64,000 nt of DNA from Pseudomonas sp. SG20056 (GTDB lineage Bacteria > Pseudomonadota > Gammaproteobacteria > Pseudomonadales > Pseudomonadaceae). This document shows positions 59,019 through 64,000 of the stretch, piece by piece; within the stretch, counting starts at the first letter, position 1; every line of letters starts with the position of its first letter. Position numbers and translations under genes: made by a program. The stretch covers positions 2,046,001-2,110,000 of the forward strand of contig NZ_CP134499.1 of the NCBI RefSeq assembly GCF_031764535.1, read 5' to 3'. Under the pieces are notes generated by a model. That model worked only from the letters and a program-made list of their open reading frames with translations. It did not search any database and had not been told where the DNA came from.

Positions 59019-59456
59019 TCAGGCCTGACTGACGTACATGGTGATGTCCGCGCGAAACACTGCTTTGTCACCGACAAAGGCTTGTACAGGCACGATCACG
59101 TCGCCCAGTTGGCTCCAGTCGATGGCGCTGCCATCGGCCACGGCGCGAACATCGCCATCGGCTTTGGCCAGGTATTCCACGCTCATGCCGCGCGGAATCC
59201 AGCGGCAGCCTTCGGGGATGGAGGCGTCGGTCATGGTTCCGGCAACCAGCTCAGCTGCGTTGCACAGGGCTATCGCGTGCACGGTGCCGATATGGTTGAG
59301 CACCTCGCGGCGTTTGGGGAAGGTGACTTCGGCGTAACCTGGGCGCAGCTCGACAAATTGCGGGGCGATGCTGGCGAAGTAGGGCGCGACCTGGCCGATC
59401 ATGGCGCTGAACTGCAGCGGGCCTGCCTGCTGGAACATCTGTAACATCTGGCTCAT
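59019..59456 (-). CDS. DUF4442/hotdog-fold thioesterase
   Basis: A 145-residue hotdog protein (DUF4442, PaaI-like). The segment PKRREVLNHIGTVHAIALCNAAELVAG holds the usual Asn/His...Glu active-site layout of the hotdog helix. It probably hydrolyses or binds acyl-CoA. It is divergent from a TetR regulator and likely under its control. ATG at 59456 with AGGAGA upstream. Confidence 0.88.
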   Translation of the reverse strand: MSQMLQMFQQAGPLQFSAMIGQVAPYFASIAPQFVELRPGYAEVTFPKRREVLNHIGTVHAIALCNAAELVAGTMTDASIPEGCRWIPRGMSVEYLAKADGDVRAVADGSAIDWSQLGDVIVPVQAFVGDKAVFRADITMYVSQA

Positions 59457-59530
59457 GGGGTTCTCCTGGTCTGTTTACTGATTGAAGAGACGTGCGCGCC
59501 AGGGCAGTATACGAATATTGGAATTTAATT

Positions 59531-59547
59531 CTAGAAATATATTCTAG
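59531..59547. promoter_or_regulatory. Palindromic operator for the divergent thioesterase/TetR pair
   Basis: CTAGAAATATATTCTAG is a 6+5+6 inverted repeat centred between the two divergent starts; a second partial palindrome GAATTTAATTC (59521-59531) abuts it. Position 20 bases before the TetR ATG suits autoregulation. Confidence 0.7.
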
Positions 59548-59569
59548 TTAGGTTGTCGCCGAGGAAAGC

Positions 59570-60148
59570 ATGGCCCGTCGTTCCCGCAAAGATGAAATCC
59601 TCCAGGCCGCGCTGGCCTGTTTCACCGAGGTCGGAGTCGATGGCACCACCATCGAGATGATCCGTGATCGTTCCGAGGCCAGCATCGGCAGCCTGTATCA
59701 CCACTTCGGCAACAAGGAGCGAATCATTGCTGCGCTCTATCTGGCAGGTACGGCTGAGTACGCGGCGATGTTGGAGGAGGGCTTTGCCACGGCTGACTGC
59801 GCCGAGGCCTGCGTCAAGCTGCTGGTCACCAGCTATATCGACTGGGTGGCGGCCAATCCTGACTGGGCGCGGTTCGTCCTGCACAGCCGCAGCCGGGTGG
59901 AAGCGGGGGAAATGGGCGAGCAGCTGCGTGAAGCCAATCGCGAGCACTTTCAGCGCATATTTGCCGCACTCTCGCGCTACCGCGAAGAGGGGCTGTTCAA
60001 GGCCATGCCGGTGGACTGCTTTGCTTCAGTGATCATCGGACCCACCCACGACTTCTCGCGCAACTGGCTGGCCGGGCGTACGCAGACACAGCTGGCGGAT
60101 TGTCGCGAGCTGTTGGCTCAGGTGGCCTGGGATAGCGTGAAAGCCTGA
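59570..60148 (+). CDS. TetR family transcriptional regulator
   Basis: A 192-residue TetR protein. The N-terminal helix-turn-helix (about 5-50, ILQAALACFTEVGVDGTTIE and SIGSLYHHFGNKE) is clear; the C-terminal ligand domain is of the fatty-acid or CoA-responsive kind by context only. It is divergent from the thioesterase gene with a palindrome between, so local repression is likely. A terminator follows. Confidence 0.92.
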   Translation: MARRSRKDEILQAALACFTEVGVDGTTIEMIRDRSEASIGSLYHHFGNKERIIAALYLAGTAEYAAMLEEGFATADCAEACVKLLVTSYIDWVAANPDWARFVLHSRSRVEAGEMGEQLREANREHFQRIFAALSRYREEGLFKAMPVDCFASVIIGPTHDFSRNWLAGRTQTQLADCRELLAQVAWDSVKA

Positions 60149-60153
60149 AATAA

Positions 60154-60178
60154 AAAAGCCCCGCAGAGCGGGGCTTTT
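60154..60178. terminator. Terminator between TetR gene and cysI operon
   Basis: AAAAGCCCCGC (60154-60164), loop AGA, GCGGGGCTTTT (60168-60178), between convergent genes. Confidence 0.9.
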
Positions 60179-60192
60179 CAGTGCTGAGCCAA

Positions 60193-60690
60193 TCAGGCGC
60201 GGCGACGGAATAGCGGCAGTGGCTGGTCCGTGGAGGCTTGATAGACCTCGCTGAACTCCTCGAAGGCTCTCAGGGCATCCAGCGGGTCTTTGTCCTCACG
60301 CAGGGCGAAGGCATCGAAACCCACGCGCAGATAAGAGAACAACTGATCGCGCAGCACATCGCCAATGGCACGCACTTCGCCTTTGTAGCCGTAGCGGTTA
60401 CGCAGCAGGTAGGCAGTGGAGGTGTGGCGTCCATCAGTAAAGGCCGGGAAGTTCAGCGCGATGACCTGGAAGTTATCCAGCTGATCGGCGATTTCCTCGA
60501 TTTCCTCACCCGCGTCCAGCCACACGCCCAGGCCGCCATCGCGGGCCTTGAGCGCGGTGCTGTGCTCGACCCACAAGCCCAGCGGCACGATCAGATCGTC
60601 GCAGTTGGGAATGCCGTCCAGCGTGGCGTCCTTAGGCAGCAGGTGCCAGCTTTCATCGATCAGCTGGCCGTTCTTAATGATTCGCTGCAT
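60193..60690 (-). CDS. DUF934 protein (sulfite-reductase-associated)
   Basis: A 165-residue DUF934 protein (oxidoreductase-like), regularly encoded after cysI-type genes in sulfur assimilation. Typical segments are LGVWLDAGEEIEEIADQL, VIALNFPAFTDGRHTSTAYLLR and DVLRDQLFSYLRVGFDAFAL. A PAPS-reductase-related or redox-partner role has been suggested for the family but is not established. The ATG at 60690 overlaps the cysI stop by 17 bases, so translation is coupled. Confidence 0.92.
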   Translation of the reverse strand: MQRIIKNGQLIDESWHLLPKDATLDGIPNCDDLIVPLGLWVEHSTALKARDGGLGVWLDAGEEIEEIADQLDNFQVIALNFPAFTDGRHTSTAYLLRNRYGYKGEVRAIGDVLRDQLFSYLRVGFDAFALREDKDPLDALRAFEEFSEVYQASTDQPLPLFRRRA

Positions 60691-62332
60691 ATACGCGCTC
60701 CTTGAACGGGTCAACGCCGATACGGCGGAAAGTGTCGAGGAAACTCTCTTCTTCGGTGCGGCGCTCGACATAGACCTTGATGATCTTGTCGATCACGTCA
60801 GCCATGTCGGCTTCGGCGAAGGAGGGGCCGAGGATCTGTGCCAGGCTTGCGTCACGACCGGCGCTGCCGCCGAGCGACACCTGGTAGAACTCCTGACCTT
60901 TCTTGTCCACCCCGAGGATGCCGATATGGCCAACGTGGTGGTGACCGCAGGCGTTCATGCAACCGGAAATGTTCAGGTCGATATTGCCGATGTCGAACAG
61001 GTAATCCAGGTCGTCGAAACGGCGCTGGATGGCTTCGGCAATCGGGATCGACTTGGCGTTGGCCAGCGAGCAGAAGTCGCCGCCCGGGCAGCAGATGATA
61101 TCGGTCAGCAGACCGACGTTCGGCGTGGCGAAACCGTTTTCACGCAGCTCGCCCCACAGGGTGAACAGCTGCGCCTGCTCAACATCCGCGAGGATGATGT
61201 TCTGGTTGTGGCTGTTGCGCACTTCGCCAAAGCTGTAGCGGTCGGCCAGGTCGGCAATTGCATCAAACTGCTTGTCGGTGACATCGCCCGGTGCCACACC
61301 GGTCGGCTTCAGCGACAGGGTGACGGCAACATAGCCCGGCTTCTTGTGGGCGAAGGTGTTGCGCTGACGCCAGCGGGCAAAGCCAGGGTGTTCGGCATCC
61401 AGGGCAGCTAGAGCGGCATCCTGATCTTCGAGGGCTTTGTAAGCCGGGTCAATGAAGTGTGCGGAAACCCGTGCTACTTCAGCTTCGGTCAGGGTGGTCG
61501 GGCCATCTTTCAGGTGCGCCCACTCGGCGTTCACGCGCTCAGCGAACACTTCGGGGGTGAGGGCCTTGACCAGAATCTTGATGCGCGCCTTGTACTTGTT
61601 ATCGCGACGGCCATAGCGGTTGTACACACGCAGAATGGCGTCGAGGTAACTGATCAGGTGCTGCCACGGCAGGAATTCGTTGATAAAGCTGCCAACGATT
61701 GGCGTACGGCCCAGGCCGCCACCGACGGACACGCGGAAGCCCAGCTCACCGGCGTCGTTCTGTACCGCTTCCAGGCCGATGTCGTGCACTTCAATCGCGG
61801 CACGGTCGCTCACTGCACCGTTTACCGCAATCTTGAACTTGCGCGGCAGGTGGGTGAACTCGGGGTGGAAGGTCGACCACTGACGGATGATCTCGCACCA
61901 CGGACGTGGGTCGATGAGTTCATCCTTGGCCACACCGGCGAACTGGTCGGTGGTGGTGTTACGGATGCAGTTGCCGCTGGTCTGGATCGCGTGCATCTGT
62001 ACGGTGGCCAGCTCGGCGAGAATGTCAGGCACATCTTCCAGGTCCGGCCAGTTGAACTGGACGTTCTGACGGGTGCTGATGTGCGCGTAGCCCTTGTCGT
62101 AGTCACGGGCAATCTTGGCCATCATGCGCACTTGGGCGGACGACATCAGACCGTACGGCACGGCAACGCGCAGCATGGGCGCAAAGCGCTGGATGTACAG
62201 GCCATTCTGCAGGCGCAGCGGGCGGAATTCTTCACCGCTCAGTTCACCTGCAAGGTAACGGCGGGTTTGATCGCGATACTGCTTGACGCGGTCTTCGACG
62301 ATTTTTTGGTCGTACTGGTCGTATACGTACAT
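60674..62332 (-). CDS. cysI: Sulfite reductase hemoprotein (CysI)
   Basis: A 552-residue nitrite/sulfite reductase-family enzyme that reduces sulfite to sulfide for cysteine synthesis. It shows the duplicated ferredoxin-like and 4Fe-4S/siroheme domains; the siroheme cluster cysteines are CCPGGDFC and SGCMNACGHH (about residues 425-480), and the substrate-binding basic residues lie in HISTRQNVQFNW. ATG at 62332. Downstream DUF934 overlaps. In pseudomonads this form uses ferredoxin or another donor rather than a CysJ partner (from family knowledge). Confidence 0.95.
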   Translation of the reverse strand: MYVYDQYDQKIVEDRVKQYRDQTRRYLAGELSGEEFRPLRLQNGLYIQRFAPMLRVAVPYGLMSSAQVRMMAKIARDYDKGYAHISTRQNVQFNWPDLEDVPDILAELATVQMHAIQTSGNCIRNTTTDQFAGVAKDELIDPRPWCEIIRQWSTFHPEFTHLPRKFKIAVNGAVSDRAAIEVHDIGLEAVQNDAGELGFRVSVGGGLGRTPIVGSFINEFLPWQHLISYLDAILRVYNRYGRRDNKYKARIKILVKALTPEVFAERVNAEWAHLKDGPTTLTEAEVARVSAHFIDPAYKALEDQDAALAALDAEHPGFARWRQRNTFAHKKPGYVAVTLSLKPTGVAPGDVTDKQFDAIADLADRYSFGEVRNSHNQNIILADVEQAQLFTLWGELRENGFATPNVGLLTDIICCPGGDFCSLANAKSIPIAEAIQRRFDDLDYLFDIGNIDLNISGCMNACGHHHVGHIGILGVDKKGQEFYQVSLGGSAGRDASLAQILGPSFAEADMADVIDKIIKVYVERRTEEESFLDTFRRIGVDPFKERVYAANH

Positions 62333-62569
62333 GGAGTGTCCTGTTATCAGGCTTTTTACAGCTATCAGCGCGCACGGCCGCGCACTCCCTGCGGAGCCGG
62401 AGGAAGATACCAGCTCAGGGTTATGCGCAAAAGTGATGTTTGAGTATATGGAAAGAACTTAAAGGGATAAGACCGCCGTTGAACATAGCCCTACGGCTTG
62501 AGTAAGCGAGCATGCTGGTCTTAACTGCAGAGGACGATTCACCCATAAACACAACAAGAGGGGTAGTCC

Positions 62570-62683
62570 ATGAGTGAACACAGTGAACCGGATAATGCGG
62601 ATAGCGTGGTCGATGCCAAGGCTATTTTCGCCTTGATTGTGATTTTCGTTGTTACTGCCGTGTTCTGGGTCAGTCAGCAATAA
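62570..62683 (+). CDS. Small single-helix membrane protein (37 aa)
   Basis: A short open frame starting with AAGAGGGG ribosome site eight bases before ATG. The product has an acidic N-terminus (MSEHSEPDNADSVVDA), one hydrophobic helix (about residues 18-34, IFALIVIFVVTAVFWV) and ends SQQ. A strong terminator follows 21 bases later. The good ribosome site, one clean membrane segment and a private terminator support a real gene. Function unknown. Confidence 0.8.
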   Translation: MSEHSEPDNADSVVDAKAIFALIVIFVVTAVFWVSQQ

Positions 62684-62704
62684 GACCTGGCTCGGCTAAA
62701 GCAC

Positions 62705-62738
62705 AAAGCGGGCATCCGTTAACGGATGCCCGCTTTTT
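62705..62738. terminator. Terminator after the small membrane protein gene
   Basis: AAAGCGGGCATCCGTT (62705-62720) pairs with AACGGATGCCCGCTTTTTT (62721-62738), a long perfect stem with T run, facing also the end of the convergent unknown gene. Confidence 0.94.
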
Positions 62739-62763
62739 TATTGTCTACCGAGCAGGTTAGTAG

Positions 62764-63381
62764 TCAGTGGCAGCTGAGGCTGTCGGCCTGGCGATAGAGC
62801 ATCAGCAGCTTGCGCGTAATGGACTGCTGAATATCGTCACGCTCGAAGGTCGATAGTCGCGTCAGGCGGCTGACCTGCAGGCGGTGCAGGTGGATATAGG
62901 GCATCTGCTGATCGAACTCGCGCAGATCGCCCTTCATCATGATTGGCAGGAAGATATCGCCGGCCTTCTTCTGGTTGCTGATGATTTGTGCCAACGCCGG
63001 TTTGAAGGGCATGGTTTTCGGTGCCGGGCCACCTTCCTTGATCATCGTGGTCAGCAGCAAGCCCGGCTTGCGCAGAACCACGCCGGGCAGCACGCACAGC
63101 CCGGTTTTACGGACGGCATGCGCCTCGATGCCATGCAGGGTGTCGTGAAACGCATAGGGATTGGGCAGCACCACCATCTTGCGGCCCATATCGCTGGGGA
63201 AGTGCAGGTCGTAGTTGGTGTACAGCTGGCGCGTCGACTCCGAATACACGCACAGGCGGTTTTCGAACAGTTTGATAAAACGCTCCGCCAGCTCGCGTCG
63301 GGCGATGCTGTCCAGGTCCCAGATCAGGTCCTGGTTCTGCGGTTTGCTCAGGTCGACTTCCTGGTGCTCCATATCGCTCAT
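62764..63381 (-). CDS. Conserved protein of unknown function
   Basis: A 205-residue soluble protein without signal or membrane helix that I do not recognise. Visible features are an acidic N-terminus, a helical segment LDSIARRELAERFIKLFENRL (about 22-42), and a strand-rich middle (GLCVLPGVVLRKPGLLLTTMIKEGG) with HLHRLQVSRLTRLSTFERDD near the end. The pattern of beta strands with basic residues faintly recalls PilZ/YcgR-type or flagellar regulator folds, but no RxxxR...DxSxxG motif is seen. The ATG at 63381 is preferred; 63372 is possible. It starts seven bases after the chemoreceptor stop, suggesting co-expression. Confidence 0.65.
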   Translation of the reverse strand: MSDMEHQEVDLSKPQNQDLIWDLDSIARRELAERFIKLFENRLCVYSESTRQLYTNYDLHFPSDMGRKMVVLPNPYAFHDTLHGIEAHAVRKTGLCVLPGVVLRKPGLLLTTMIKEGGPAPKTMPFKPALAQIISNQKKAGDIFLPIMMKGDLREFDQQMPYIHLHRLQVSRLTRLSTFERDDIQQSITRKLLMLYRQADSLSCH

Positions 63382-63388
63382 TGCGTTT

Positions 63389-64000
63389 TTATACCCTGAA
63401 CTGTCCAAGCAGCCGGTTGAGCTGCTCGGCCAACTGACCTAGGTGTTGCCCGGCATCACTGGATTGTTGCGCCGCCAGGGCATTGTTATGGGCCAGGCTG
63501 GCTGCCTGGGTGACATTCTGGTTGATGTCTTCGACCACGTGCGATTGTTGCAGTGTCGCGCTGGCGATGGAAGCGTTCAGACCAGTGAGATTGCGCAGGC
63601 CGCTGGCGATCAGGGTCAGGCTGGCGCCGGCCTGGCTGGCTTGCTCGATGGTCAGCTGCGAGGCTTTGCTGCTGTCGTTGATCACCTTGACCGCGGCTTC
63701 CGAGTTGCCTTGCAAGCGCTCAATCATCACTTGGATTTCCGCCGTGGATTTTTGCGTGCGCTGCGCGAGCAGGCGCACCTCATCGGCAACCACGGCAAAG
63801 CCACGGCCTTGCTCGCCGGCTCGCGCGGCTTCGATGGCGGCATTGAGCGCCAGCAGGTTGGTCTGTTCGGCAATCGAGCGGATTACCTCCAACACGCTGC
63901 CGATCTGCGTGCTTTCCTGGGCCAGGGCTTGAATCACCGTTACGGCCTGGTCGATGGTGCCGGACAATTCGTTGATCTGCCGCAGGCTTGCTTCAATGCT
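63389..64000 (-). CDS. Methyl-accepting chemotaxis protein (partial, N-terminus outside window)
   Basis: The frame stays open to the window end and gives 203 residues of the signalling domain. The hairpin tip is the standard [38 protein letters not shown], followed by the descending coiled coil with alternating polar/hydrophobic heptads. It controls CheA through CheW. The sensory domain lies outside, so the ligand cannot be named. No C-terminal CheR-binding pentapeptide: it ends LGQFRV. Confidence 0.95.
   Translation of the reverse strand, partial: SIEASLRQINELSGTIDQAVTVIQALAQESTQIGSVLEVIRSIAEQTNLLALNAAIEAARAGEQGRGFAVVADEVRLLAQRTQKSTAEIQVMIERLQGNSEAAVKVINDSSKASQLTIEQASQAGASLTLIASGLRNLTGLNASIASATLQQSHVVEDINQNVTQAASLAHNNALAAQQSSDAGQHLGQLAEQLNRLLGQFRV

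Overview
The window looks like a stretch of core chromosome from a gammaproteobacterium of the genus Pseudomonas. Gene order and protein sequences match, from memory, the P. aeruginosa acnB - lpxH/ppiB/glnS/cysS - folD - tig/clpP/clpX/lon/hupB/ppiD - fabI - peptide transporter - mltD/gloB/rnhA/dnaQ - ldcA - cysI neighbourhood. Base composition looks lower in GC than P. aeruginosa, and one block (the ABC transporter with its sigma-54 regulator) seems to be an insertion relative to that order. I see no prophage, insertion sequence, CRISPR array or defence island. Both ends cut a gene: a NasS/NrtA-like protein at the left and a methyl-accepting chemotaxis protein at the right.

Layout. 1-8.8 kb: NasS-like nitrate protein (partial), aconitase AcnB, a DUF1289 protein, a tandem universal stress protein behind a well-placed Anr/FNR-type box, the tRNA hydroxylase MiaE, an SPFH protein, LpxH and PpiB. 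9-13 kb: glutaminyl- and cysteinyl-tRNA synthetases separated by a palindromic repeat element, then a polysaccharide-deacetylase-like lipoprotein. 13.4-21.5 kb: a divergent regulon in which an AcoR-type sigma-54 activator faces a glpSTPQ-DUF2160-glpV type ABC transporter operon; the intergenic region holds a near-consensus -24/-12 promoter and five TGTTCA repeats. 21.6-23.0 kb: folD and three tRNAs (Arg-TCT, His-GTG, Leu-TAG). 23.1-31.6 kb: the protein quality-control cluster tig-clpP-clpX-lon-hupB-ppiD, with a heat-shock type promoter before lon.

31.7-40 kb: fabI downstream of a five-gene peptide/microcin-C-type ABC transporter with two consecutive substrate-binding proteins. 40-48.4 kb: an HDOD-GAF signalling protein, MltD, GloB, a methyltransferase, RNase HI, DnaQ and lysine decarboxylase LdcA. 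48.6-60.1 kb: acyl/lipid metabolism and small housekeeping genes (dienoyl-CoA isomerase-like crotonase, ChpA-N-terminus-like helical protein, NudC, a TSUP exporter, SDR, phosphotransferase, SCP2, histidine phosphatase, SohB, AcuI-like reductase, thioesterase and its divergent TetR regulator). 60.2-64 kb: DUF934/CysI for sulfite reduction, a 37-residue membrane protein, an unrecognised conserved protein and the chemoreceptor end.

The items most worth a second look are non-coding or regulatory: a 139-bp multi-stem palindrome between acnB and the DUF1289 gene, the Anr-type promoter of the stress protein, the sigma-54/TGTTCA control region, complementary motif losses in the two ATPases of the glycerol-type transporter, and the palindromic element between glnS and cysS. 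I found no clear candidate for a wholly new multi-gene system.
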